A stretch of 16,310 nt of DNA from an uncultured Campylobacter sp. (GCF_938045775.1 NZ_CALIBH010000231.1:1-16310); one strand, 5' to 3'; shown: positions 1 to 7,943, numbered from the stretch's first letter. Notes: generated from the sequence alone by a model not told the origin. Made by a program: numbers and translations.

Positions 1-161
1 CTTTAGCCACTCTTTTTCAAATTTATAATATTTCTCAAGCTTTTTATTCTTTTCTGCTTGATTCCACTTTTCTATCTCGGCATAATCTTGCAGTTCGCCT
101 CCGCACTTAGGGCAAACGCCCCATCTTTAACGTCCGAGAAATTATAAAATTTACTTCTCAT
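1..161 (-). pseudogene. Zinc-ribbon protein, frameshifted near its start, cut by the window edge
   Basis: On the minus strand an open frame runs off the window start. It encodes a CPKCGGEL zinc-ribbon half-site, then a charged, Lys/Glu-rich helical stretch (AEIEKWNQAEKNKKLEKYYK). This frame has no ATG, GTG or TTG after its upstream stop (TAA ending near 126), so it cannot start by itself. An ATG at 161-159 opens another frame, MRSKFYNFSDVKDG, which would join the zinc-ribbon frame if the run of four G (plus-strand C, 119-122) had one more base. I infer a one-base frameshift. No clear Shine-Dalgarno precedes the ATG, so the proposed N-terminus is uncertain. The rest of the gene lies outside the window and I do not recognise the family. 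Alternatives are a sequencing error in the short homopolymer, or a 5'-truncated remnant. Confidence 0.45.
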
Positions 162-475
162 ATTTTTAAAATTTTACCGTAATTTTCCTACAAAATTTTA
201 CTTAAATTTGGCTTCAGTCGTTTAAAATTTTATCTCTTTGAAATTTAAATTTCAACCATTGTCCGGCGTTTTAAATTTCTCTATTTTTAAAACGCACGCT
301 GCAAACGCCGCTTTAAAATTTACGCAGACGCGAGAGACCAGAAGCCGTTGCGATAAATTTAAAGTCAAATTTTATTTCTAGCCATCTTTTAATTTGTTTC
401 TTATCTTTGGTGTATTAAAATCCCGCTCCGTTTCATTCGCGAATTTGAAACGTATCTTAAAAACAAGGAAAGCCG
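162..475. other. AT-rich gene-free stretch with a candidate SemiSWEET promoter
   Basis: No gene seen. The stretch is rich in AAATTT and contains an 18-bp perfect palindrome centred on AAATTTAAATTT (238-255). A possible promoter for the downstream SemiSWEET gene is TTGTTT at 394-399 with TAAAAT at 416-421 (16-bp spacer). It is weak, because AT-rich DNA gives such matches by chance. Confidence 0.4.
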
Positions 476-733
476 ATGAGCGAAAGAAATTCAGAAATTT
501 TAGGTTGGGCGGGCACATGTCTGTCGGTCATTATGTACATATCCTATGTGCCGAACATAATGGCAAATTTAGACGGCAACAAAGTCCCGTTTCTCCAGCC
601 GCTAGCAGCCGCGATAAACTGCACGATATAGCTTAGCTACGACTTGCTAAAGCCCAAAAAGGACTATCCGCTCGCCGCAGCAAATTTCCCGGGGATCATC
701 TTTGGGCTACTAACCGCAATAACGGCGCTTTAA
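476..733 (+). pseudogene. SemiSWEET-family sugar transporter with in-frame amber stop
   Basis: An 85-codon gene reads ATG to TAA in one frame except for a TAG at 629-631 (codon 52). The product resembles bacterial SemiSWEETs (MtN3/PQ-loop family), three-helix proteins of about 85-100 residues that dimerise to carry sugars across the inner membrane. Helix 1 contains GWAGTCLSVIMYISYVPNIM, with PN where many members have PQ. Helix 2 has PLAAAINCTI, then the stop, then LSYDLLKPKKDYP. Helix 3 has NFPGIIFGLLTAITAL. Homologues commonly have Trp where the stop falls (NCTLW-type motif), so a TGG-to-TAG change would explain it. The start is set by AAGGAA about 6 bases upstream. Conservation after the stop suggests a recent loss, or that the codon is read through. 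A sequencing error is also possible. Confidence 0.8.
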
Positions 734-996
734 ACCGCACTTTTAGCGGCTTGATAAATTTTAAAACCGCCCGCGCCGCACCTTGTCTGCCGCGTCTGTA
801 CAGCGCGCCCACCTGCCACGCTGAGTCCGAGCTAACTTGTCGCAAGCATACCTGCACCTCACATATCCATTACGACGCGGCTTTAAATTTCACAAAATCG
901 TCCGTGCCGAATTCAAGTCTGCCGAATTTAAATAACTTTTATACAAAATTTGATAAGCTTATTTTGATTAAAATTTTATCTTTAAAAGGACGAAAA
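734..996. other. Gene-free spacer before the stress protein
   Basis: No gene recognised. The frame of the downstream stress protein stays open here, but its translation has no family resemblance and the real start at 997 has its own ribosome site. The first half is GC-rich; the last 80 bases are AT-rich and probably hold the usp promoter, though I cannot pick a convincing -10 box. Confidence 0.4.
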
Positions 997-1842
997 ATGA
1001 AAAAGGTCATCACTTGCGTCGATCAAAATGCGCTTGCCCCGGCGGTTAGAGATTATGGAATTTACGTCGCTAAAACCTTGGGTGCCGAGCTCGTGTTTAT
1101 TCATGTGGTTGAAATCCCGGAGCTTGGCGAGAATTTTTATGGGCTAGCCGCAGGCGGAATCGTCCTAGGAGAGAATGATATCCTTGCAAATAGCTACGGA
1201 AGTCCCACATTAGGCGGCGTGGATGCGGAAAAGGACCACGAAGAAGCTGAAGCGATGCTGGATGAATATATCTGCGCTGCGACTGCTGCGGGTGTGAAGG
1301 CGAGTAAGATCATTAAAGATGGCGATTTTATCGACGTTATCGCCGAGTACAAGGACGAAGCCGAGATTTTTGTACTCGGTATCAAGGGCTCAAATAACGA
1401 GGACGTAGGCTTTAACGCAAGCGTGCTGATAAAGGAGCTTCACGTGCCGTCGCTACTCGTAAATAAAGAATTTTCGCCGATTAACTCCGTCCTCATCGCG
1501 TTTGACGGCACTGACGCGGCGAAACGCACGCTTGAGTTTATAAAGAGCTCAAAGCTTCTTGCGAGCGCACATAAGCATGTCTTGCACGTAAATCTCGATG
1601 CCACAGAGGGCGAGCGGATGCTGGATCTGGCGCGCGAAATTTTAGGCACTCAAAATGCCACTTTCAAATGCATCCAAGCCGAAGTTCCCGCCGATGAGAT
1701 CATCAAATATCGCCGCGCTAATAACCTCGATCTGATCGCTACCGGCGCCTTTACGAAAGGGTTTTTCAAAAAGCTCTTTTTAGGCAGCGTCTCCGAGGAT
1801 ATCTTGCACAATGCGCTTGTACCGGTGCTAGTGCTATCATAA
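997..1842 (+). CDS. Universal stress protein, tandem two-domain form
   Basis: This 281-residue cytoplasmic protein has two Usp folds in tandem, about residues 1-156 and 163-281. Each begins with the usual beta strand (MKKVITCVD; NSVLIAFDG). The second half carries the nucleotide-binding glycine pattern of ATP-binding Usp proteins, ATGAFTKGFFKKLFLGS (residues 248-264). The first domain lacks the GS end of that pattern (LGIKGSNNEDVGFN), so it may not bind ATP. That is an inference. Family members help cells survive starvation, oxidative and other stress; the biochemical role of this one is not known. The start at 997 is chosen because AAAGGA lies 7 bases upstream and the Usp fold begins there. 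The gene stands alone and ends at a strong hairpin. Confidence 0.88.
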   Translation: MKKVITCVDQNALAPAVRDYGIYVAKTLGAELVFIHVVEIPELGENFYGLAAGGIVLGENDILANSYGSPTLGGVDAEKDHEEAEAMLDEYICAATAAGVKASKIIKDGDFIDVIAEYKDEAEIFVLGIKGSNNEDVGFNASVLIKELHVPSLLVNKEFSPINSVLIAFDGTDAAKRTLEFIKSSKLLASAHKHVLHVNLDATEGERMLDLAREILGTQNATFKCIQAEVPADEIIKYRRANNLDLIATGAFTKGFFKKLFLGSVSEDILHNALVPVLVLS

Positions 1843-1869
1843 TCGCAAGACCAAACACCGATAAACGCT

Positions 1870-1912
1870 AAATTCCGTCGCTTACGTTATTTTAAAGCGG
1901 CGGAATTTTAGA
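1870..1912 (+). terminator. Rho-independent terminator of the stress-protein gene
   Basis: AAATTCCGTCGCTT (1870-1883) pairs with AAGCGGCGGAATTT (1895-1908), a 14-bp stem with one T:G wobble and an 11-base loop. A T-containing tail follows, and it lies 27 bases after the usp stop. The stem's AAATTT ends make it partly symmetrical, but no minus-strand gene is nearby. Confidence 0.75.
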
Positions 1913-2140
1913 ATTTTAAATTTTTCAATCCTTCGTTTTTCAAATTCATATACTTTTTAAAATTCATAGAAATTTTGTTTGAAAATTCATCAATATATCT
2001 TATTAAATTCCGTTAAATTAGTAATTGCATATAAAATTTTATGATTTAGTTTATTAAAAATTTTATTATTATTTAAGAGGAATTGTAAGATAATCCCGCC
2101 AGTAAATTGATATAGATTATAAAATCTAAAAAGGATTTTT

Positions 2141-4528
2141 ATGAAAAAGGGTAAAATTTTACTTTCTTTTGCGCTACTTTGCTCGCCGTTTTGGCTTGTC
2201 GCGGCACAAAATGAAAGCTCGCGCCCAAACGCTGCATCGCAGAGCTCCGCGCCGCCTGCTTCAAATTTCGCCGCCAATAATGCGGCGCCGAAAAACTCTA
2301 CGCAAGAGTCAGCGAGTTCTACCGTCGTAAATTCCACGTCGCAAAGCGGTAGCGCGGCAAATTCTACGCCGCAAAGCTCAGACGGCGATAATCTCGGCAC
2401 CATAAACGTCACGGGCAAGGCCGATCTGTCCACTACCGAGGGCACGGGCTCTTATACGACGGGCAATATGAGCACCGCGACGGGGCTAAATTTAAGCATA
2501 AGAGAAACGCCGCAATCCATAAGCGTCATCTCCAATCAGCTTTTAAAAGATCTGAGCTTGCACAACGCCGAAGAGGCTCTTTCAAAATACGCCACCGGCA
2601 TTTCGCTAAATAACGACGCGGGCGGCAATCGCATCGTCTCGCGTGGCTTTTATGTCGATAATATCCAAGAAGACGGCATCGCAAGCTCGGTTTCTAGCTC
2701 CGTGTTCGGGCCGCTGGGCTCATCGAAGGAATTTACCGATTTGGAATTCTACGATCGCGTCGAGGTTCTGCGCGGCGTAGCGGGTCTTACGCAAAGCAAC
2801 GGCGAGCCCGGCGGCACGATAAATTTAATCCGAAAGCGCCCGAGCGATCAGTTCGGCTTTAACGCAAGTCTAAGCGGCGGTAGCTGGGATAATTATCGCG
2901 GTATGATTGACGTTACGGACGCGATAAATCAAAGCGGTACGGCACGCGCGCGGTTGATCGGAATTTTAAGTAAAACGGGCTCGTTTAAGGACTATCCGCG
3001 CAACGGCTATCGCGAAGGCGTCGGCGTTTCGACGGAATTTGACGTGGCCGATAAGACGCTTCTTAGCACAGGATTTTTGTGGCAAAAAACCGTCGGCGTC
3101 TATGATATTTACGGCGTGCCCGTCTTAGATAATCAAAAAAATTTATTAAATTTACCGCGCAGAAGCTACTTCGGCTCAAACTGGGATAAGAGCGAATATA
3201 AAAAATTTAACGTCTACAGCGAACTCTCGCACGAATTTAGCGATGATCTGAAAGCCTATGCGAGGCTCAATTATACCGATAGCGACAGAATGTTAAAATT
3301 CGGAGCGCTCGGTGGAGCAAATCCTTACAACGGCACTACGTCGCATACGGTGCGATATAGAATTTACGATAACGACTCCAAAGAGATCGGGTTTCAAACG
3401 GGGCTAGACGGCAAATTCGAAGCATTTGGGCAGAAGCACGACTTTTTCTTAAACGGCTCGCTTAGCAACGAAAAGCTCAATTGGCGCGAGACTAGGACGA
3501 GAGATTCGTCTCTGGCGTCGCTGGGGATGAATATTTATAACTGGGACCGCTCAAGGATTGCCCAGCCCGATTGGAGCAGTGCCGCTACGTTTAAAGACCG
3601 AAGCTCCACTACCATAAAGCAGCGCGCGATCTCGCTCGGGACTAGACTAAACTTAACCGACGATTTTCACTTTTTGCTCGGCGGGCGCTTTTCGAAGGTA
3701 ACTTACAGCAGGTATTATTATAATATTTTGCGCGGCACGGCTTCGCATAGCGCAAGCCCGAGCAAATCGGATTTCACGCCGTATGCGGGAGTGGTCTGGG
3801 ACTTTGCGGATAATTTTTCGTGGTACGCAAGCTATGCCGAAATTTTTAAGCCGCAAGCCGCGCGCGATAAAGACGGTAAAATTTTAGATCCCGTCGTCGG
3901 CTATAATTTAGAAACCGGCGTGAAGGGAGAATTTTTTGACGGCGCGCTTAATACGAATGTCGCGCTATTTCAGATCATTCAGAAAAATAGGGCGATGAGC
4001 GATCCTCTTAATACGAACTACTCCATCGCCGAGGGCAAGGTGCGAAGCCGCGGCGTGGATGCCGAGCTGCAAGGCTCGCTCACTGAGAATTGGAAATTAT
4101 TCGCAGGATATACTTTCAACCGCAGCGTCTATTTAAAGACGGAAAGAACCTCCGCAGCGGTCGATTATAGCAAGGGCGCAAACGCCAAACGCTACATTCC
4201 GAAGCATCTGTTTAAGCTCTATACGAACTATGAAATTCCGCTCGGCGAAAATCGTAAGATCACCCTGGGTGCGGGCGTGCGCTATCAGAGCAAAACCGCT
4301 TCGATATATCGCGAAAACGTTGCGTACTACGCCGCGCCGCAGAAAGCTTACACGCTGTGGGACGCAAATGTCGGCTATCATTTTGACAAGCACTTTAGCG
4401 TAAATTTTGCGGTCAAAAACATCACGGATAAGAAGTATTTTCAAAATACGCAAAATCGCGTCGCAGGGATGAATAATTACTACGGCGAGCCGCGGAATTT
4501 TATGTTGACGCTAAATTATACGTATTAG
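2141..4528 (+). CDS. TonB-dependent outer-membrane receptor, ferric-siderophore type
   Basis: This 795-residue protein would import a ferric chelate across the outer membrane using TonB-ExbBD energy. A Sec signal peptide (KK, hydrophobic core, LVAA cut site near residue 22) is followed by about 60 residues of Ser/Asn/Ala/Gln-rich linker, then a candidate TonB box (GTINVTGKAD). The plug domain spans about 105-230, with RETPQSISVIS, SRGFYVDNIQEDG, RVEVLRGVAGL and GEPGGTINLIRKRP, all typical of the siderophore-receptor branch (FhuE/FpvA-like). A 22-strand barrel should follow, ending in aromatic Tyr as barrel proteins do. There is no N-terminal signalling (STN) domain. AAGGA sits 5 bases before the ATG. 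No tonB, exbBD or FecCD-type permease lies in the window. The ligand cannot be named from sequence alone. Iron control is likely for the family, but I saw no convincing Fur box upstream. Confidence 0.88.
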   Translation: MKKGKILLSFALLCSPFWLVAAQNESSRPNAASQSSAPPASNFAANNAAPKNSTQESASSTVVNSTSQSGSAANSTPQSSDGDNLGTINVTGKADLSTTEGTGSYTTGNMSTATGLNLSIRETPQSISVISNQLLKDLSLHNAEEALSKYATGISLNNDAGGNRIVSRGFYVDNIQEDGIASSVSSSVFGPLGSSKEFTDLEFYDRVEVLRGVAGLTQSNGEPGGTINLIRKRPSDQFGFNASLSGGSWDNYRGMIDVTDAINQSGTARARLIGILSKTGSFKDYPRNGYREGVGVSTEFDVADKTLLSTGFLWQKTVGVYDIYGVPVLDNQKNLLNLPRRSYFGSNWDKSEYKKFNVYSELSHEFSDDLKAYARLNYTDSDRMLKFGALGGANPYNGTTSHTVRYRIYDNDSKEIGFQTGLDGKFEAFGQKHDFFLNGSLSNEKLNWRETRTRDSSLASLGMNIYNWDRSRIAQPDWSSAATFKDRSSTTIKQRAISLGTRLNLTDDFHFLLGGRFSKVTYSRYYYNILRGTASHSASPSKSDFTPYAGVVWDFADNFSWYASYAEIFKPQAARDKDGKILDPVVGYNLETGVKGEFFDGALNTNVALFQIIQKNRAMSDPLNTNYSIAEGKVRSRGVDAELQGSLTENWKLFAGYTFNRSVYLKTERTSAAVDYSKGANAKRYIPKHLFKLYTNYEIPLGENRKITLGAGVRYQSKTASIYRENVAYYAAPQKAYTLWDANVGYHFDKHFSVNFAVKNITDKKYFQNTQNRVAGMNNYYGEPRNFMLTLNYTY

Positions 4529-4893
4529 GTGCGGATGGAATTTTGCGCTTATGCGAACTCGGACTGACCGAACTCGCACGCGGCCTTGGATAAATTCCGC
4601 GCTTTATAAGAGCTCGGATAAAGCGAGCGTAGAGGCGCGAGGCCAAGCTTTGTCGCAAGTAGCACGTAGCGAGGCGGGTAAAATCGCGGTATTAAAATTT
4701 AACTCGCGATTTGGTTGATTAGCGATTGATTAGCGCGGGCGGGCGAGGGCGATAAATTTAATCTCGTGAAATTCCGAGCGAATTAAACGCGCAGACTTGC
4801 GAGCATAAAATCCGCTCGCGAGCTTGCAGGATCAAATTTAATCCCGCGATCTCGCTGTAACCGGCGCTAAATTTTAAAATTTAAAGAGAAAAT
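4529..4893. other. Gene-free spacer between receptor and ABC transporter
   Basis: No gene seen. CGCTTTAT (4600-4607) and ATAAAGCG (4618-4625) form a perfect 8-bp stem with a 10-base loop but no T tract. A second hairpin pairs 4796-4804 with 4814-4822 (9 bp, one wobble). A near-perfect 11-bp tandem repeat (GTTGATTAGCG, ATTGATTAGCG) lies at 4714-4735. I assign no function. The gap makes it uncertain whether receptor and transporter share a transcript. Confidence 0.4.
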
Positions 4894-7074
4894 TTGAAAA
4901 CGCTAAAGCAATTTTTTGAAATTCTACGTCCGCACTGGTTCGGCAAGGGCGCGGCGAAGCTGTGGGCGCTGCTGCTGCTCGCGCTTGGTTTTAGCCTCGC
5001 TATCATCAAAATCAGCGTGCTGATGAACGCGTGGGATAAGCGCTTTTACGACGCGCTAAGCGAGCTTAAAGGCGAGCTCATTCCCGCGCTCGTGGGCGAG
5101 TTTTTGCTCTACACGGCGCTCATCGTGCTTTTCATCGTCTGCGGCAGCTGGCTTCGCAAACTGCTCGTAATCGTCTGGCGCGAGCGGCTAAGCGCGATGA
5201 TGGAGCGCAAATGGCTACATAACGCAAACTTCTACCGCACGAGCCTTGATGGAAATTTCAGCGCCAGGGGCGGATCAAATTTAGAAAAACCTGGCGACGT
5301 AAATTTAGATGAAAATTTAAACGAGCGCGCAGAGTATTCCGCAGCCGAGGCGGACAGCGCGGTTTTGCATAGAGACGCAAAGAGGCTTGAAATTTTACCG
5401 AGCACGGCGGAGCAAAATGCGGCAGGGCAAAGCGGCGCAAGCGAGAATAAAAATTTAAACGATCGTAGCGACGAGAATTTTAAAAATTCAAAAAACGCCG
5501 AGAATACTAAAGCATATTTGGAGCAGGATACGGATGGCTTAAACGAATGCGTGGGCTCTGCGAGCGATCGCGCAGAGTATCTTGCAAGCGAGGCGAGTGG
5601 CACCAATGTGAACGAAAATTTAAACCAGCAGCGTGAGGAAGATTTTAAAGAATATTGGGGACGAGATACGGGTAATTTAAACGAACGTGCGGCGTCCGTG
5701 AGGGCGCGGGCTGGGTGCCCCGCAACCGAAGCGGATGCCAAAGGTTCGTTCAAAGCTTCCGAAGACCGGGGAATTGCAAAGATAGACAACCCCGATCAGC
5801 GTATCGCCGAGGACAGCTTGCTGCTCGTGCAAAAAAGCGTTGATCTCGTAAAATCGCTTGTCTATAATCTTGCCAAGCTCATCGCCTTCGTTGCGATCTT
5901 GTGGCAGGTCTCTAAGGTGCTGAAATTTAAAATTTTCGGCATGCACTTTGAGATCGAGGGCTTTTTGCTCTACGTCGCGCTTATTTATACTCTTCTTTGC
6001 TCGCTGATTACGCATCTCATCGGGCGCAGGCTTAGGGGACTAAATTTTGCCAAGCAGCGCGCCGAAGCCGATTACCGCTCGGATCTGCTGCTCGTGCGCG
6101 AAAACGCAGAAGCCGTAGCCTTTATGCGCGGAGAGGATGCCGAGCGCGGCCGCTTCCGCGCGAGCTTCGGCGAGATCATGAGAAATTGGCGCAGCATTAT
6201 GAATACGGAATTTCGCCTCGAATGCTTTTCGGCAAGCTACCTAAAAATCACCAATTTGATCCCGATCTTTGCCTGCTTGCCGCTGTATTTGTCGCGCGCG
6301 ATGAGCTTTGGCGACATGATGCAGGCGCGCTCGGCGTTTTACAGCGTACAGGACGGATTTGCGTGGTTTATGGACTATTACAAACAGATCATGGAGTGGG
6401 CGGCGAGCGTGCAGAGGATCTATGAGTTCATTTCGCGCATGGACGGCGAGAGCGCAAATCTGCGTGCTTGCGTCACACAAAGCGACGAAAATTCTGCTCG
6501 TTGCGAGGGCTTGTCGGTCTTCACGCCTGCGGGCGAGCCGCTGATCGAGGATCTACGCTTCGAGCTTGCGCCCGCGCAGTTTATAATGCTGCGAGGCAAG
6601 AGCGGCGCGGGCAAAAGTACGGCTCTGCGCTACGCGGCGGGGCTTTGGCGATACGGCCGCGGCGAGATCAGCCTGCCGAGTACGGGCGTGATGTTTATCC
6701 CACAAAAGCCCTACCTAGCGCCGCTTAGCCTAAAGGAGCTTATCGCTTATCCGCAGCCGCCGCGCGCAGACGACGCGGAATTTTTAGAAATTTTACGCCG
6801 CGTAGGGCTTGAGAAATTTGCCCGCATGCTAAACTCGCGCGCCGATTACGTTAAAATTTTAAGCGGCGGAGAGGCGCAGCGGCTTAGTTTCGCACGTATT
6901 CATTATCACAAGCCGAGCTTTGTTTTCGCAGACGAGATCACGTCTGCGCTCGATCCTGCCTCGGCGCGCGAGCTGCTACTAAGGTTGCGCGCGGATCTGC
7001 CGAGGCTAGGCATGCTAGCGATCGTGCATCAAACGGGGCTTGAGGGCATATTCGAGCAGACGATAGAGCTTTAA
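4894..7074 (+). CDS. SbmA/YddA-like ABC half-transporter with large repeat insertion
   Basis: This 726-residue inner-membrane ABC protein has the membrane part N-terminal and the ATPase C-terminal, as in YddA and mycobacterial BacA-like Rv1819c, proteins linked to peptide or vitamin B12 uptake. Membrane helices lie near 24-45, 65-88, 320-342, 355-376 and 450-470, with a weaker sixth. The DNPDQRI family motif is at 298-304. The ATPase has Walker A (GKSGAGKST, 568-576), Q-loop (FIPQKPY), signature (LSGGE, 656-660), Walker B (FVFADE) and H-loop (VHQTG), so it should be active, probably as a homodimer. Between NFYRTSL and DNPDQRI, residues about 119-296 are a hydrophilic insertion where relatives have only a few residues. 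TTG at 4894 is the only usable start: an in-frame stop lies just upstream and the family N-terminus (FEILRPHW) begins right there. AAAGAGAA precedes it. The substrate is unknown. Confidence 0.85.
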   Translation: MKTLKQFFEILRPHWFGKGAAKLWALLLLALGFSLAIIKISVLMNAWDKRFYDALSELKGELIPALVGEFLLYTALIVLFIVCGSWLRKLLVIVWRERLSAMMERKWLHNANFYRTSLDGNFSARGGSNLEKPGDVNLDENLNERAEYSAAEADSAVLHRDAKRLEILPSTAEQNAAGQSGASENKNLNDRSDENFKNSKNAENTKAYLEQDTDGLNECVGSASDRAEYLASEASGTNVNENLNQQREEDFKEYWGRDTGNLNERAASVRARAGCPATEADAKGSFKASEDRGIAKIDNPDQRIAEDSLLLVQKSVDLVKSLVYNLAKLIAFVAILWQVSKVLKFKIFGMHFEIEGFLLYVALIYTLLCSLITHLIGRRLRGLNFAKQRAEADYRSDLLLVRENAEAVAFMRGEDAERGRFRASFGEIMRNWRSIMNTEFRLECFSASYLKITNLIPIFACLPLYLSRAMSFGDMMQARSAFYSVQDGFAWFMDYYKQIMEWAASVQRIYEFISRMDGESANLRACVTQSDENSARCEGLSVFTPAGEPLIEDLRFELAPAQFIMLRGKSGAGKSTALRYAAGLWRYGRGEISLPSTGVMFIPQKPYLAPLSLKELIAYPQPPRADDAEFLEILRRVGLEKFARMLNSRADYVKILSGGEAQRLSFARIHYHKPSFVFADEITSALDPASARELLLRLRADLPRLGMLAIVHQTGLEGIFEQTIEL
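5248..5781 (+). repeat. Degenerate repeat block coding for the ABC transporter insertion
   Basis: The insertion codes for diverged repeats. The clearest pair is residues 206-236 (starting KAYLEQDTDGLNE) and 252-282 (starting KEYWGRDTGNLNE), 13 identities in 31 without gaps. Other recurring blocks are ENLNERAEYSAAEAD (near 140) against SDRAEYLASEA (near 225), and NLNDRSDENFK (187-197) against NLNQQREEDFK (242-252). The DNA repeats TTAAACGA-like words in the same frame. The segment is hydrophilic, rich in Asn, Glu, Ala and Arg, with no membrane helix and no stop in more than 530 bases. Confidence 0.7.
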
Positions 7075-7943
7075 ATTCGGCCCTTTAAATTTCACGGCCC
7101 AGGGATTTCGCCTTTAAATTCATATCTTTTTAAATCCAGATTTATTAAAATTACTCATTTATATTAAGCGGCAATAAAATTTAGCCGAGGCACTCGGTGT
7201 TCGTATATATGGGCATCGGCACCCACGTGGCTAGGCGCTCGCGCGCAGTCGGCGGCGGGCAGGCACTACGGCGTGGCGAGCGGCTTGGAGGTCGGTAGAC
7301 GGCGCTCGATCGCGATTTTGCGCGAAATTAAGTCGGTAAAATTTAAACGCAAAATGATCTGCCAAGAAGACGGTGCTAAATAAAATTTTAAACCGAGCCT
7401 CGATCGGTAGCGTAACGGCGTGCTAAATGAACGGGCTACGGCAGCGGTGCGATGCGCGGGCGTCGCGATAAATCGGTAGCGCGTCGGATGGCGCGTAACA
7501 CATCGGCGGCGCAGACGGCACACCGTAGTCGAGAAGCGGAGCGGCGATACGTACCTACTCGGCGCCGTATGGCATAACCTTCGCTCGTGCAAATCATCAT
7601 CGTAACGGCGCGACGATCGAAGCGAGCAGTATGGCCGTGACGGCGGATCGGCAGCACAAGGCGGCGCAGCGTGATTGCGGCGACGACAGCATAAAATGCC
7701 GCAATATGGCAACCGCGATCGACAGGATGCGTATGTAGGTAAAGCGCAGTGCAAGTAGCGCAAACGCCGTGATACGATGATGGCGACCCGCGGAGCGTAT
7801 AAGTGAAGCAGCGGTGCCGCCCGCACAACAACGCCGAGGCGATACGATAGCGGCGATCAACGAGGCGTACCGGTGCAGCAGCTTAGCGCTTGCAGGCACT
7901 CCGCGTGAAGTCGCTAAATTTTAAAAAAAAGCAAGGAGATTTT
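7075..7943. other. Long gene-free stretch, partly GC-rich, with short dispersed repeats
   Basis: I see no credible gene. Positions 7075-7180 are ordinary AT-rich spacer. From about 7400 to 7900 the DNA is GC-rich and almost free of the AAATTT words seen elsewhere. Short words recur: GCAGCGGTGC at 7441 and 7808, GGCGATACG at 7543 and 7838, GATACGAT at 7771 and 7841. Overlapping minus-strand open frames here are Arg/Ser/Cys-rich, overlap each other in different frames and lack ribosome sites, so I treat them as by-products of GC content. A small hairpin, CCGAG-GCA-CTCGG, is at 7185-7197 and an 8-bp palindrome CCACGTGG at 7223-7230. No tmRNA, SRP RNA or RNase P signature was recognised. Confidence 0.5.

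Noticed and set aside
394..636. 80-residue plus-strand open frame over the SemiSWEET gene
   Set aside because: It reads the SemiSWEET sequence in another frame, starts without a ribosome site and has no family resemblance. The SemiSWEET frame is clearly conserved.
735..749. Terminator after the SemiSWEET gene
   Set aside because: CCGC and GCGG give only a 4-bp stem with no T tract.
751..996. N-terminal extension of the universal stress protein
   Set aside because: The frame is open, but the extension has no Usp likeness, and the ATG at 997 has AAAGGA and begins the fold exactly.
1985..2140. Fur box upstream of the receptor
   Set aside because: Elements such as GATTAT and GATAAT occur, but no stretch comes near a 19-bp inverted Fur consensus, and AT-rich DNA gives partial matches freely.
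5232..5789. 185-residue minus-strand open frame opposite the ABC insertion
   Set aside because: It is antisense to a continuous coding frame, Ser/Phe/Lys-rich, and explained by the low-complexity repeats on the plus strand.
7165..7383. Plus-strand frame ending GRHYGVASGLEVGRRR... before 7383
   Set aside because: It looks slightly protein-like but has no ATG near its beginning and no ribosome site, and I recognise no family.
7266..7899. Three overlapping minus-strand open frames of 100-186 residues
   Set aside because: Arg/Ser/Cys-rich products in three different frames of GC-rich DNA, no ribosome sites and no recognisable motifs. They look like chance open frames.
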